This document shows positions 21,086-31,844 of a DNA stretch of 64,000 nt, piece by piece. The notes below the pieces were generated by a model that was given only the letters and a program-made list of their open reading frames with translations, was not told the DNA's origin and did no database searches. The translations under genes were made by a program, and so were the position numbers. The stretch is from Plotosus lineatus (Eukaryota; Chordata; Actinopteri; Siluriformes; Plotosidae): NCBI GenBank assembly GCA_024760905.1, contig CM045734.1:186001-250000 (forward strand), read 5' to 3'. The first letter of the stretch is position 1; each line of letters starts with the position of its first letter.

Positions 21086-23278
21086 TTGTTGGTGTTCGTA
21101 GTCTCCCCGCATGGGAAACTGAGTGGGTTGACCACCTGGCGGCGGGAGTTGTGGTGTCGAGCTTCCTGTTCCTCGGCCTCTCCCTCGTTGGCTGTAATCC
21201 CCTCTTTGTACACGGGCCGGACAATCCCGGGCCCAGTGGTTTGGATCACCACAGACAAAGCAACCCTGGTTGTTCCCGTACCCTCCTCCCCCAGGTACTC
21301 CCCTGTAACCTCTCCTCTGCATGCCCCTGCCTCTGTACTGCGGTTGGTATGGGTGATATGTTGTATATGGAGGTGGTTGCTGTGATTGGGGTGGCTCCCA
21401 AGCAGGGACGGGGGTTGGATCTACAACTTCAGCTATCATTTGTTTATGTTGTTCGCGAGGTTTCTGTTTTTTGTCATTTGCGTCTTGCCTAGCTTTGTTT
21501 AATTGGAGTTTTAGGAGCTGTGACTGCAGCTCTTTTATTTCTGATTCATCGCTTTGGTTCTTGTCCTGCGCCTGGGTCAGGTGGTGCACCAAATGTTTGT
21601 TCCAGACATGGGAGTCTGCTCCAGCCATGTCCGGGTTGCTTATCATTAGATCTTTCACCGCCTCGGGCACCCCATTAAGTACGGCCTGGCGGAACCATTC
21701 CATCTGTATGCCCTGATTGCCTGGGTTGCAACCCGTCAATTTAGTCCACGTCTCCGTGGATTGAGTTAGGTACTCTCTCGGGTTCTGATCGGGGTTCCAC
21801 TTTAGTTTTGGCATGACTGTGGACCTGGGCAGTGGGAATTTAATCCTCATTGCCTGACCTATCTCGGTGCTGTGCGTGGTGAATGGTGTGCTGTCGGGAA
21901 CTATTGTGGTGTTTGCGTCTACCTCGATGTCTCTAAAATCGGTGGGGGTCATGCACCGTGCTCCTATGGCCCTGAAATCTCCGATCGCTAAAGTGTGTCC
22001 GGCTGTAAGTGTGTCCAATTTGGCCAGCCACATATTCCCGCCGTCTACTACCGGCGGCAGTTTGTCCACTATGGCCTGTATGTCTCCCACCCCAAAAGGT
22101 TTATACTTCGGCCTCATGCCTGGTATGGTGGTCAAGGGAAACTGTGTGGTATGCTCTGACCCTGTCAGGTGCTTTTTCTGTCTGAGTCGCTCGGACTGTC
22201 GAGGTACCGACTTTTGTGCTAGTATTCCTTCCACCTTTCTGACCAACTCCAACGAAAGGTTTGCTGTCCTAATTAAGTCCTTGTCCAACATGTCTGCATT
22301 CTCTTCTAAGTTGCCCTCCGGCTCGTTCAACTCTGTCTGACCCTCGTCACTATTTTCCTCTTCTCCTTCTTTGTCGCTCTCCCATACCCCACTTATCTTT
22401 AATGTCGCCTTCCCAGGGGCATAAACCTTAGGTTCGGATCTGGGAATTGGTCCTCTAGAGGCATTCCCCAGGAATTCATCCCTGACGTTACTGTCCGTCT
22501 CCCTACCTGCCAACCTTCCCTCATGCTGTCCTCCGTCACCGCCTACCTGTCTCTTTATTTCAGCTCTAACTTGACGCGCGGCGAATGGTTCAGGCTCGTT
22601 GTGTGGTGTATCCATGACTGTTCCCCTCTCTCGGTGGACGGTCGATGTGTGCGCATGATCGGGGGTGAATATATCTGCACATGGCGGGGATGGTGCACAC
22701 GGGCGTGCACAAGTCTCACTGCCCTCAGTCTGTAGAGACCCTGAGGTGATATACAGAGTGGGATATACACTGTTAACGCTGGGTGTCGGGGGTGCGTATG
22801 GTGGGGGGTGCGTAGGTTCAGTGTCAGTGTCAGGTGCTGTTACCACTCCTGTGACTTTCGGGGTTGTCTCCTTCAACTGGGAATGGTGAAGATGAGTGAC
22901 ACTCTGCCAGCAGACCGCAAGATCTGTCCACCCCTGTTGGGCGTTCTCCATCTCCTCTACCTTCTTTTTCAGCTTAAATCTAGACATTAGATTCACCTTC
23001 TCTCCCTGCTCTCTCACTTCTCTGACTTTTTCTGAATATTCTCAAACCTTTTCCCATAACCAGGAACCCAAGTGGCCACTGTCCCCCAACTGTTTGTTTT
23101 TAGATGTCACCAGCTCATGCAGCTTTCGTCTGGCTTCATCTACAACTTTATTTTTCTCTTTCAGTGTGCTCTTTAGCTCCACTGATCTCAAGGTGTTCTC
23201 AATCTGTGTGCATATAATGGCTTCAGGGGTTCATCACCTAGCCCCCATTCCTTCATTTCTTTATCAAATTCACCTTCC
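21083..23278 (-). pseudogene. gag: Retroviral gag with single CCHC knuckle
   Basis: Translation would start at MEGEFDKEMKE (23,278). Frame disturbance and one TGA near 23,040 precede the long 644-residue frame at 23,017-21,083. Features are a Lys/Glu coiled-coil-like matrix region, a proline-rich PPPYAPPTP stretch (late-domain-like), a capsid region, and one zinc knuckle CFVCGDPNHWARDC near the C-terminus. The terminal TGA is in the same frame as the protease. Confidence 0.85.
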
Positions 23279-23706
23279 ATTTATCTTAACTCAGGGGCCA
23301 GAGAGTGCGGGTACACCCGTTCACTCTCCCAGATTGGGACTGTTTAGACGTTCACAGCCAGTCAGTTGTCAGTGCTAGACTGAGCGACTGCCCCAATTAA
23401 CCACGGCAGGTGGCTTGTGTTGTCACCGTTAGGTTTCCACCGCACAGACAGATTGTGTTAACACCGCTAGGTTTCCTCTGTCTGTTTCTCTGCCCGGTTA
23501 AGACACTGTCAAATGTCAGCGTCCCTCTCGACACCTCTGAATTTTATTCTTCCCACTTCCCACTTTCCCTGACACACAACCCACGTTGCAACACAGTACA
23601 TACATGAAATAGAAAACAATACGATTAACGTCACGCACGTGGCCACACAACACACACATAAAACAGAAAACAATACAATTAATATCACACTCTATTATTC
23701 TCTTTA

Positions 23707-23838
23707 ATGCTTCCAATACCTCAGCGTATTGGGGGCCTTTCACCCAAATAATGCTTCCAACACCTCAGCGTGTTGGGGGCCTTTCACCCAAATAGACGCA
23801 TGCTTTCAACGGCTAATCCGTTGAGGGCCTTTCACCCG
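23707..23838 (-). repeat. Three tandem leader hairpins
   Basis: Three units carry GGGTGAAAGGCCC(C/T) and stems CAACGG/CCGTTG, CAACAC/GTGTTG and CAATAC/GTATTG. The CAACAC stem is not seen in the other leaders and is fully paired, so the pairing rather than the sequence is kept. Confidence 0.8.
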
Positions 23839-24193
23839 ACTACGACGTACAGTTTTATATAGCACTGACGTGGTACTTTGGGGAGCCTCAATCCCCGGGA
23901 CTCCAACCCAGCCTTTACCACGGCCCCTCGTCAGAAACCGGGAGGGTACGCCACCACCGAGGCGCGTCTATGCTTACTCTTATTTTAACCTTAAAATTAG
24001 GTTCTCCTACAACTCTTTTTATTATTTTCCTTCAAACGTCCGGAGAGGACACAGTTTTTAGTTTGGTCAATATGCAGAGTTTGATTTAAACAGGTTCTGC
24101 TTACCTTTTAGTAGTTGCCGGCCTGTGTCCTTCTCCTTGGTTCGCGAGGAAAAAGTTTGGGTCGAATTTCCTCAACTCACGTTCCTCTACCAC

Positions 24194-24211
24194 ATCCCGG
24201 ACGAGCCCCCA
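24194..24211 (-). promoter_or_regulatory. Primer binding site, tRNA-Pro
   Basis: The complement reads TGGGGGCTCGTCCGGGAT, separated from the 5' LTR by AAAC (GTTT on the coding strand). It is identical to the sites at 5,041 and 49,487. Confidence 0.9.
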
Positions 24212-24215
24212 AAAC

Positions 24216-24832
24216 TGTTGAGTCCGTTGAATATGGAAGAAGACGACTGGAGACTGGTTTTGAGTTGAATATGAGAAGCTTTATTGCGTCGTTTGCAAAG
24301 GACGGAGACCCAACAAACATGCATAAAAGACACGCTAGAAAAGGTCTGGGGTCTCACTCGCGGGTGTGTGCTTTTAAGGGCTTCAGAGCAGGTTCCCTCT
24401 TCCTGGTTTGGGGCTGGGTCTACGCTGTGTCGTTGTCTCAACAGGAGGAGATAAGTCTGGGCTCTATCCGGGTGCGTCACGACCCCCACACTCCCCTCAC
24501 CTCTACACACATCAGTTTCACGCTGTCGCCTCCTGATCTCGAAATGAGGAAGTGAGGAAATTGTGAGGAAGTGAGGAGACATGAGGAAGTGAGGAAACCA
24601 TCGGATTTAGAAACTACTGAATTGCACACAGACCCCAAACGGCTCAGTGTGTCATAGGTGTCTGAGTATGCACTTTTACAATAGACATGCAGAATGGCCC
24701 CTTAAGCATATTATTTGATTATTCTCAGCAAGCATTTAAGTATAGCAAAACATAGAAAAACAAAATACCATTGTACCGTTATATACGGCAGTGTTTGTAC
24801 TAAAGTACATGATAATATGATGCACTTTTACA
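24216..24832 (-). repeat. 5' LTR of the lineage A provirus
   Basis: 617 bp, the same length as the 3' LTR. Differences I could count are near 24,230-24,245 and 24,820. It has the AATAAA signal near 24,283. Confidence 0.9.
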
Positions 24833-24858
24833 GTAACCATGTATTTATATGGGTTACA
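24833..24858 (-). repeat. 26-bp stub of the Gypsy LTR start
   Basis: The minus strand reads TGTAACCCATATAAATACAT then GGTTAC, one or two changes from the first 26 bases of the Gypsy 3' LTR (7,500 downwards). It marks where the 5' LTR of the Gypsy began before the provirus and a deletion removed the rest. Confidence 0.6.
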
Positions 24859-24939
24859 AATGCAATACAGGAAATAGAACATTACAACATTTGATATTTA
24901 TCTACATTTCAGATAATATACAAGAATGCATTCATTCAT

Positions 24940-25515
24940 TTAACCATTACACCCAGTGGTGTGTAGGGCAGCAACAGTTTCTCCACCCCTGCCTGTCCTG
25001 AGTCATCCTTTCCAAGGAACCCCAAGAATACTTCATGGCTTCCATCTCACTCTCAACTGTTCTCCTCCACGTTTCTCGTGGTCACCCTCTCTTCCTCTTT
25101 ATATTTGGGGTCCAGTGCAATGCCATTCTTGCTATTGACTGCTGGTCTTTACGCAACACATGTCCGATCCATTTCATTGTTGTAATCAGGGTACCCATGT
25201 TGGCTTGCTTACATCATCTCCGCAGGACCTCATTGGAGATCTTCTCAGGCCAGAAGGTTCTGAGGATTTTTCGAAGGCATGTGGGATGGAATGATCTCAG
25301 CTTAGCAAGATCTGCCTCTGTCATCCTCCAGCATTCAGATCCATACAGGAGCAAAGATACGACGCAGCTCTGGTACAGCCTGAGCTTGGTGTTGAAACTG
25401 TACTGTGTGGATCTCCTAATGTTGTTCATGTCCTTGAAAATGCTGCGAGCCTTGCCCAGTCTGCTGTGGATATTTTTCTGCACTTCAGATAATATACAAG
25501 ACTGCATATGTAATA
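24940..25515 (-). mobile_element. LINE RT C-terminal fragment
   Basis: Minus strand encodes KLRLYQSCVVSLLLYGSECW (25,507-25,214), then in a shifted frame KWIGHVLRKD and KRKRGRPRETWRRTVE. This is the C-terminal end typical of a non-LTR retrotransposon ORF2. It is truncated on both sides. A fragment of what may be the same LINE family, from a more N-terminal part, is at 40,211-40,545. Confidence 0.75.
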
Positions 25516-25980
25516 TCTGTCTCTATTCCAAACAATTATTACATACTGTTTTCTTCTACATACTGTATTCCATGCTTTAATACAGTATGTAATACAGTGT
25601 ATAGAAGAATGGAGTATGTAATATGGATCTGTATATATATATATTTATATTGACAGGTGATTGGTATGACTTTCCTGTCTGATGGGTCAGGTGGGATAGT
25701 ATGTCATTATGTGTCAAAAATAAATAAATAATAAATAAATAAAAGCCCTATGTAAGGAATGGTCGTCTACTTTAGCGAGGCCAGAGGTAGGTGCTCGAAC
25801 CTTGCCTCTGGCTTTTTAAGGGGGGAGGTGACACTTTCAGTGGGAGAAAGTGTGGAAGATTTTAGCATATCTCTTTAGAGTTTCTCGTTTCTGACCTTTT
25901 CTTGTGGATGTATAGCTTGCTTCTGTCTCTGGCTCAACTGTGCGTATTCGAAGTTCTTGACCACACCTGGAGTCTGTACC
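25516..25980. other. AT-rich interval, no gene seen
   Basis: Contains two copies of an ACATACTGT/ATACAGTATGTAAT-type stretch near 25,545-25,605 that can fold back, a short (TA)n and an AATAAATAAATA run near 25,720. No coding signal is seen. Confidence 0.5.
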
Positions 25981-26800
25981 CCTCATGGTTATTAATAGAT
26001 TTCAGAATAAATTTGCTTTCTTACCATGTAATGATTTGTTTAAAGTATTTCATACTATTGTTAAGCGAATCTCGTGTTGTAGTTCAGAAATATGGGGCAC
26101 TTCTTTCTACAAAATAATTGAAAATGTACACATTAAGATGTGCAAAAGTATATTAAAGGTTAAAAGAAATACTTGTAATGTAATGGTTCTAGGTGAATGT
26201 GGTAGGGTATCTCTTCAATTATGCTATATGACAAGAGCTGTAAGATATTGGTGTGAATTATTATGTGGGGACGAATCTCGCTTGCCTTTTCAGTGTTATA
26301 TGATGCTTCTATCATTAGATGAGACAGATAGAATAACTTGGGCTGGTCACATTAAAAATATTCTTTTCAAATATGGATTCGTTTTGTATGGGTCTCTCAG
26401 GAAGTGGGTGATGTGGAAATGTTTATTCGCTCTTTTAGGCAAAGATCGATAGATAACCTTAAACAGGAGTGTGCCAGACTCATTCTCATACAAGCAGTTT
26501 AAATCAGTATTACATGTAGAAACATATCTTGCATCGCCCTTACCAGTACATTTTAAGATAGTATTAGCTAGATTTTGATGCAGTAATTTTAGAATTGCTG
26601 TTAATAAAGGAAGAAACAACAGTACATTACATGAGAATAGGTTATGTACATATTGCTTTGAAAATGGGAAAAGTTATATTTAGAATGAAGAACACTTATT
26701 ACTGTATTACCTCATGGCTGCATTACCTGTTGTCTGTCATGATTTGTAATTGTTCTTGTTCAAGATGGAGATTTATGACATCTTTCTGAAAATAAAGCAT
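25981..26800 (+). mobile_element. LINE C-terminal fragment (second family)
   Basis: The frame 25,985-26,452 contains SEIWGTSFYKIIENVHIKMCKSILKV, VLGECGRVSLQLCYMTRAVRYW and later, in broken frames, RLCTYCFENG-like sequence. This is the post-RT region of a non-LTR element with a CCHC-like end. It is truncated 5' and degenerate. Confidence 0.65.
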
Positions 26801-27000
26801 GTAATTTTGAAATTTGAAATGAGCTAATTTTGTGCATGAAATTGCAAATTTTCTCAGTTTAAACATTTACGTGATATGTTCTGTTGCAGACGTTGAAATT
26901 TGAAGGTTTTTTTAGTTTCCATTTCAAATTTAAAGAATATCCAGACTTTTCCAGAATTTGTGTAGCATTAAATTGGGATGTAAAAATTGATGTTAAACAG

Positions 27001-27245
27001 TACAGCATCCATCCTTCATCCATCCTTCAACCACCACTCAACCACCACTCAACTACCACTCAGTCATCATTCAACCACCGTTCAACCATCATTCAACCAC
27101 CGTTCCACCACTGTTCCACCATCATTCAACCACCGTTCAACCATCATTCAACCACCGTTCCACCACTGTTCAACCATCCTTCCACCATCATTCCACCACT
27201 GTCCTTCCACTGTCCTTCCACTGTTCAACCATCATCACTCAATCA
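27001..27245 (+). repeat. Minisatellite of CCATCATTCAACCACCGTTC type
   Basis: About 245 bp of 9-10-bp units (CAACCAC, CCATCATT, CCACCGTTC and variants) arranged in about 20-bp higher-order units. Open frames across it are low-complexity artefacts. Confidence 0.85.
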
Positions 27246-27265
27246 TTTGCCAAACCGCTTAATCC

Positions 27266-27430
27266 TACTAGGCTCTTGCTGAGGCTGGTGCCTATCTCAT
27301 CTGATGTTGGGGGATGAAGGGTACACCCTGATCAGCTCACCAGACCATTGCAGGGCCAACACGTGCAAAACCATTCATACTTACACCCAGGGGCTGCATG
27401 TCTGCACTCGACAGCGAATCTGCACCATTA
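27266..27430 (+). repeat. Fragment of a common fish LINE-tail repeat
   Basis: GCTGAGGCTGGTGCCTATCT ... GGGTACACCCTGATCAG ... CATTGCAGGGC resembles the 3' region of L2/Maui-type fish LINEs. A complementary part of the same repeat is at 28,640-28,880. Confidence 0.55.
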
Positions 27431-27500
27431 CACTGCAGATTATATACAATTCTCATTCATTTCTTATACTTTCTACAATGTGTTGTGTTTTTTTTTATAG

Positions 27501-27657
27501 AGAATGTTTGGGCTGTTTTACTGCTGTGCTGCTGGAAAATGTGAATTTGACTCTGGGATTGATGAAGTTTCTGTTGGTCTCTGAGAATGGAACCTGCACA
27601 CAGAAATGTCGAGTTCGGGAATCAGACTTTGTGCCTTCCTGCCACTGTCCCACCCCA
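27501..27657 (+). CDS. crb2: Crumbs homologue, upstream exon of four
   Basis: The segment follows a TTTTTTTATAG acceptor and reads open as ECLGCFTAVLLENV...SENGTCTQKC...SCHCPTP, ending before GTGATA. Cysteine spacing suits a Crumbs extracellular region, but I recognise it mainly by its neighbours. Its end is in phase 0, whereas the next exon needs two carried bases, so a plain join breaks the frame. No further upstream Crumbs exon is found in the window. Confidence 0.5.
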
Positions 27658-27723
27658 GTGATATCATAAAGTATAACTTTATACAAAAGAAATCCTCTCT
27701 CCTCCTTTTTTTGTGCCAAATAG

Positions 27724-27840
27724 ATGGAACTTCCCACCACCACAATGTGAGGTAGACGTGCGGTGTGCTAACGGAGGAGTCTGTCTGGATGGACCCTGGG
27801 GGGCCAACTGTACCTGCACACTTGGATACACCGGAGAGAG
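27724..27840 (+). CDS. crb2: Crumbs homologue, EGF-like exon
   Basis: Between CCAAATAG and GTGAGA, this reads WNFPPPQCEVDVRCANGGVC...CTCTLGYTGER, a six-cysteine EGF-like module. It joins in phase with the next exon (AG|G). Confidence 0.75.
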
Positions 27841-27936
27841 GTGAGACATAAATGTTGATATAAATCATGGCAAGTGTCACCTCAGTCCAAGTCGTCATCC
27901 AAAGTGAAACTTGGAAAGACTCCTCTTTGTTCCCAG

Positions 27937-28063
27937 GTGTGAGGAGGACATTGATGAGTGTGACTCTAACCCCTGTCTTAATGGAGCCACCTGCACAGAT
28001 CAGCCAAATCATTACCTCTGCGAATGCACGCCAGGTTTTAGTGGAAATAAGTGCGAAGCTACA
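27937..28063 (+). CDS. crb2: Crumbs homologue, calcium-binding EGF exon
   Basis: Between TTCCCAG and GTGAGT, this reads [19 protein letters not shown]...[15 protein letters not shown]. The D-I-D-E-C start is the cbEGF signature. It ends in phase 0. Confidence 0.85.
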
Positions 28064-28322
28064 GTGAGTATATACAACTGTAATAGATCCTGTTCGATAG
28101 CGTCTGTTACATAACTGCAGGTTTTCTGTCTCTGTAGTACTTCTGATGTCTTTAATACACGATTGCAATGAATGTGATTTTTTTTTTTTTTTAAATGGTG
28201 CGGAAAAAATTTGCTGCCTTCAGAAAAGTTGCTCGATAAGCCACTGTGCAGTGCTGTACACGCCTCGCTGTCTTTTCCCCACATCAATTTACATTACCCC
28301 CCCACTCTTGTCTATCTTTAAG

Positions 28323-28544
28323 AGACCGCATCAGAGGGACAGCGTCCACTGGCTTGTCGTGGCAATCCCACTGATGTGTTTTGCTGCTTTGCTGGCAGTG
28401 GTGGGTTTGGGTTGCATGATGCTCACCGCACGAAGGAAACGACAGTCTGAAGGCACGTATAGTCCCAGCCAACAAGAGGTGGAAGGAGCTCGCCTCGAGA
28501 TGGGCAGTGTGCTTAAAGTGCCTCCTGAAGAAAGGCTAATTTAA
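28323..28544 (+). CDS. crb2: Crumbs homologue, transmembrane and cytoplasmic exon
   Basis: Begins in phase 0 after TATCTTTAAG. It encodes an extracellular stub, one transmembrane helix ([20 protein letters not shown]), a basic stop-transfer (TARRKRQ), the FERM-binding-like [17 protein letters not shown] and the C-terminal PDZ ligand ERLI before TAA. This short tail is diagnostic of Crumbs; the KVPPEERLI form points to CRB2. The protein organises apical epithelial polarity with Pals1/Patj. Whether crb2a or crb2b cannot be told. Confidence 0.9.
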   Translation, partial: RPHQRDSVHWLVVAIPLMCFAALLAVVGLGCMMLTARRKRQSEGTYSPSQQEVEGARLEMGSVLKVPPEERLI

Positions 28545-28639
28545 CCTTTGACTGTAATCATATGCAAGTCGAAAAGCACTGAAAGGATGAAATAATCACA
28601 TGTTTGTTTTCATTCCCTCCATCACTCATTGGCCTAAAG

Positions 28640-28885
28640 TGATTAATCCAACTGGGGTCCTCAGCCAACATTGGGCTAAGGCGAGGTACACCCTAAACAG
28701 CTCAGCGGTCCATAGCAGGGCAACAAACACTACCATTCACACTGGCACTTGGGGGGGCAATTTGAAACTGCCAATTAGCCTAATCTGCATGTCTTTGGTG
28801 TGTGGGAGGAAACCAGAGTGCTCAGAGGAAACCCACGCCGTCACTGGGAGAACATGCAAATTCCACACTGAAGTACCGTCACTGG
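28640..28885 (+). repeat. L2/Maui-type LINE 3' tail repeat
   Basis: The phrases GGGCAATTTGAAACTGCCAATTAGCC, ATGTCTTTGGTGTGTGGGAGG, GGAAACCCACGC and GAGAACATGCAAATTCCACA (in order) are the widely repeated fish LINE 3' UTR. There is no coding frame. Confidence 0.65.
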
Positions 28886-28913
28886 GTCACCAGCAGTGTG
28901 TGGAATGTGTCAT

Positions 28914-29210
28914 ACAGTGGTTCCCAACCTTTTCTTACTCCTGCACCCCTAAAAAGATTTTGCTCTGACCTCACACCCCCCGACATCGTGTACTTTGTGC
29001 AGGGATGAAGAATGTGGAGTCGTACTAAACTTTATCAAAAGAAGATATTTATTTCAGAAGTTACAGCCCTGCTTCTCACAGCCCCAGGGGGTCCGGGCAC
29101 CTCTAGTCGGGGTCAGCCCTGGCTTAATAGTATTAATCACCAGCAGTGTGTGGACTCACTGGGATCATTCATGGGACTTTTGATGAAAACCACCAGGTGA
29201 CATGTCTCTA
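28914..29210 (+). mobile_element. hAT/Charlie-like end fragment
   Basis: CAGTGGTTCCCAACCTTTTC at 28,916 is a typical hAT-type terminal sequence, followed by TGCACCCCTAAAAAG-like text. The other terminus is not found, so the element is truncated. Confidence 0.5.
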
Positions 29211-29223
29211 TAAAGTACAAAAC

Positions 29224-29226
<3 letters not shown>

Positions 29227-29272
<46 letters not shown>
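29227..29272 (+). repeat. (AC)n microsatellite
   Basis: About 23 uninterrupted AC units. Confidence 0.95.
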
Positions 29273-29273
<1 letters not shown>

Positions 29274-29379
29274 AAGTAAATCATAAGCCCAATGAAATTC
29301 TCAAACTTTTTATATTTATATTATGTGGCATACTTAAAAAAAAATAAAAATAAAAAAGCATGTAATACAATAGAATCTC

Positions 29380-30200
29380 CATGGACTATGATGTTTGCAG
29401 ATGACATTGCGATCTGTATTGAGAGCAGAGATCACGGGGAGGAAAATCTAGAGAGGTGGAGGTATGCCTTGGAAAGGAGAGGAATGAAGGTAAGCCTCAG
29501 TAAGACAGAATACATGTGTGTGAATGAGAAGAAACCAAGAGGAACGGTGATGTTACAGGGAGCAGAGATTAAGAAGGTGGCGGATTGATTTTAAGTACTT
29601 AGGCTCAACAATTCAGAGGAAACAGTCATCTTGATGGAGGGGTTTGTCAGGAATGCTCTCGAAGTGAATGAAGTGTCAGACAGAGTGATGAGTGTGTGAT
29701 GTGTGATAGGAGGGTATCGACAAGAATGAAGGGAAAAGTGTACAAGATGGTCTTGAGGCCAGCACGTTATTGTATGGTTTAGAAACAGTGGCGCTGAGGA
29801 AAAGACAGGAGGCAGAGCTGGAGATAGCAGAGATGAAAATGTCGAGGTTCTCTTGGGAGTAACGAGGATGGATTGGATCAGGAATGAGTACATCAGAGGG
29901 ACAGCACTTGTTAGATGTTTCAGTCGGAGGTAAAGTCAGAGAGGCTAAATCGAGATGGTTTAGACATGTACGAAGAAGGGAGAGTGAATATATTGGTAGT
30001 AGAATGCTGAGGTTGGAACTACCATGCAGAAGGCCGAGAGGAAGAACAAAGAAGAGATTCATGGATGTGGTGGTGGAGGACATTAAGTAAGAGTTGGAGT
30101 AAGAGTAGAAGATGCAGAGGATAGGGTGAGATGGAGGCAGATCATTTGCTGTGGCGACCCCTGAAGGGAACAGCCGAAAGGAAAAGAAGAAGATATAGTA
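29380..30200 (+). mobile_element. RTE-type LINE RT C-terminal region
   Basis: Plus strand shows MMFADDIAICIESRDHGEENLERWRYALERRG, GTVMLQGAEIKKV, then in broken frames SKSRWFRHVRRRESEYIGSRMLRLELPCRRPRGRTKKRFMDVV and a GGCGACCCCTGAAGGGA 3' end. This is the common fish RTE (Rex3-like) element. It has several stops. The mirror copy is 63,480-64,000 (-). Confidence 0.85.
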
Positions 30201-30329
30201 TAATACTGGAAAATAAAAAGTTACATGGAAGTCACTTATTAAATTATGGAACTGGAAATGAAGACACATCCTCTTCTCTGGCTTTATCATCTTTTTTTTT
30301 TTTGGTAGATATTTAAAGATGGGCTTGAC

Positions 30330-30800
30330 TGAACATTCAGAGGCAGACTGTTCCAGTCTTTTATACACTGTATATAAAAAGTATTGGAAAGTGCATTTAT
30401 AACATTTGGAAAATAAAACCCATACATAATATTTCTTGTATTTATGAATATGAATATTAACTAGTCTTTTAAAATTGTTGCATAAATATTCAGGTACAGT
30501 ATTGTTAAAAATGTTTTCATTAAGTTTAATCTTAATTGACTCTGGCAGTATTTTAAAATCAGCCATCCGAGGTCTTTTAATTCGTTATAACCAACTCACA
30601 TTCTAGGCCGCATTGTAGATATAAACGTGATATCTTTATTTTGTCCAATTTGTAACTTATTTTTTAATGGTTTAGGTAGAGCATTGTACCAGGCTGTTGA
30701 TGCATATTCCATATGACACATATGTAATCTGTAAGAGGGCTATTAAGTTACATTTTCTTATCAGAATCTTTTTTTTTTCTAAAGATTACTCAAGTAATCT
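30330..30800 (-). mobile_element. LINE C-terminal fragment in YR-SET intron 1
   Basis: Minus strand reads NNTVPEYLCNNFKRLVNIH ... KCTFQYFLYTVYKRLEQSAS..., the 3' end of the LINE seen after every YR-SET exon 1. At about 30,690 it carries the empty target site (CTACCTAAACCATT) for the hAT present in the right arm. Confidence 0.65.
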
Positions 30801-30819
30801 TATTTCATTTTAATCTTAC

Positions 30820-30845
30820 CTCTTCTGAGCTTGTTCAGCCAACAT
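30820..30845 (-). pseudogene. YR-SET first exon, orphan
   Basis: Minus strand MLAEQAQK plus a split codon and a GTAAGA donor, 26 nt, the same as exon 1 of the intact gene. Upstream homology reaches about 31,230. No exon 2 follows before the RTE and crb2, so it is an orphan. Confidence 0.75.
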
Positions 30846-31234
30846 GAAATTAAGTGCAGAAGGCGAAAAAAAATCCTTGACACAGACACAATGTTCCTGT
30901 TGAAGATAAAGGTGGAAAGTGGAAGGGACAAACACAGTATTTTGCTCATATCCCCAACCCCCTCCTCTAATATTCAAATTGGTTAATTTACATGAACCTC
31001 CACCACATGCAGTGAAGGACATGGCTATCTTGATGACCTCTTTGCTGCACCGTGGGGGGTGGTGCCGCCTGAGCAATAAACCACTACTATATTGCCCTGA
31101 TGGCTGGGTTTTTTGTTGTGCTGTACTTTACAGACAAAAGAAAGTTGATCCACTCTTCTTCTATACTGAGAAGTGTTCCTGGACATTGCCATTACATCAA
31201 ATTGAACATCTCTCAGAATTCCCATAGCTTACTG

Positions 31235-31510
31235 CTTTAACCAAGGTCTCAAAAGAAATATAAAAATTAAATGAATTCATCATTCATTCATTTTATTTTC
31301 AAAAATACTCTGTTTTTCTTTTAAATTTGATTTTGTGTTTGAAATGTATCAAAACAAGAAATCCGGTCTGATAAGGGGTCGAAGCTGACAAAAGATTAAG
31401 GGTTCTGAATTATGTTCGACTGTAATGATGTTTCAACAAGTTGAGAGCAGGTCCCCCCAGCCCCCCCCCCACCCCGACTTTGTTATCGATTATCTCGTGT
31501 CTGACCCCTA
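31235..31510. other. Intergenic interval between YR-SET copies
   Basis: AT-rich with a C-tract near 31,460. It mirrors 60,780-61,060. No gene is seen. Confidence 0.5.
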
Positions 31511-31680
31511 GGTCACCCCTTTCCTGTCGATAGATTGAGGCATGTTAAGGGATACAAATAATACAAATAATAATATGAACAACAACAATAATTGTTGTAA
31601 TAATACTGTTTATTGAACATGATCAGATATGAGATACTAATAAAGTATATATTGATGTTAAAATATTTTGAGCATGTACA

Positions 31681-31692
31681 ACCCCCCCCCCC

Positions 31693-31727
<35 letters not shown>

Positions 31728-31757
31728 ACACACCCACACACCCACCCACACACTGTG
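31681..31757 (+). repeat. C-tract with (CA)n/(CCCACA)n
   Basis: Fourteen C followed by CACA and CCCACACA units, lying in the 3' region of the SET copy. The right arm has a shorter (TG)n at 60,601-60,622. Confidence 0.9.
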
Positions 31758-31844
31758 CAGGAAACTTGTCTGGGCATAACACACATCATGCATTAATTGT
31801 GCACAATGAATACAATCAGTCTCTCAACCATTTCTCTCTTTCAG

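Larger units (their letters stand above)
13708..24832 (-). mobile_element. Full-length provirus, lineage A (gamma/epsilon-like)
   Basis: Minus-strand order is LTR, tRNA-Pro primer site, hairpin leader, gag with one CCHC knuckle, in-frame stop, protease, RT, RNase H, integrase, env with furin site and CX6CC, LTR. The two LTRs are both 617 bp, and by eye differ at about four positions. The gag/pol stop-in-frame layout, CVIC motif and CX6CC are gammaretrovirus-like. Coding frames carry a stop in gag, a stop and two frameshifts in pol, and a frameshift in env, so it is defective as it stands. It interrupts the 5' end of the PNMA-like Gypsy. Confidence 0.9.

Noticed and set aside
26884..27282. His/Pro/Ser-rich proteins over the minisatellite
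   Set aside because: The frames are direct translations of CCACCA/TTCAAC repeats in several phases with no start context.
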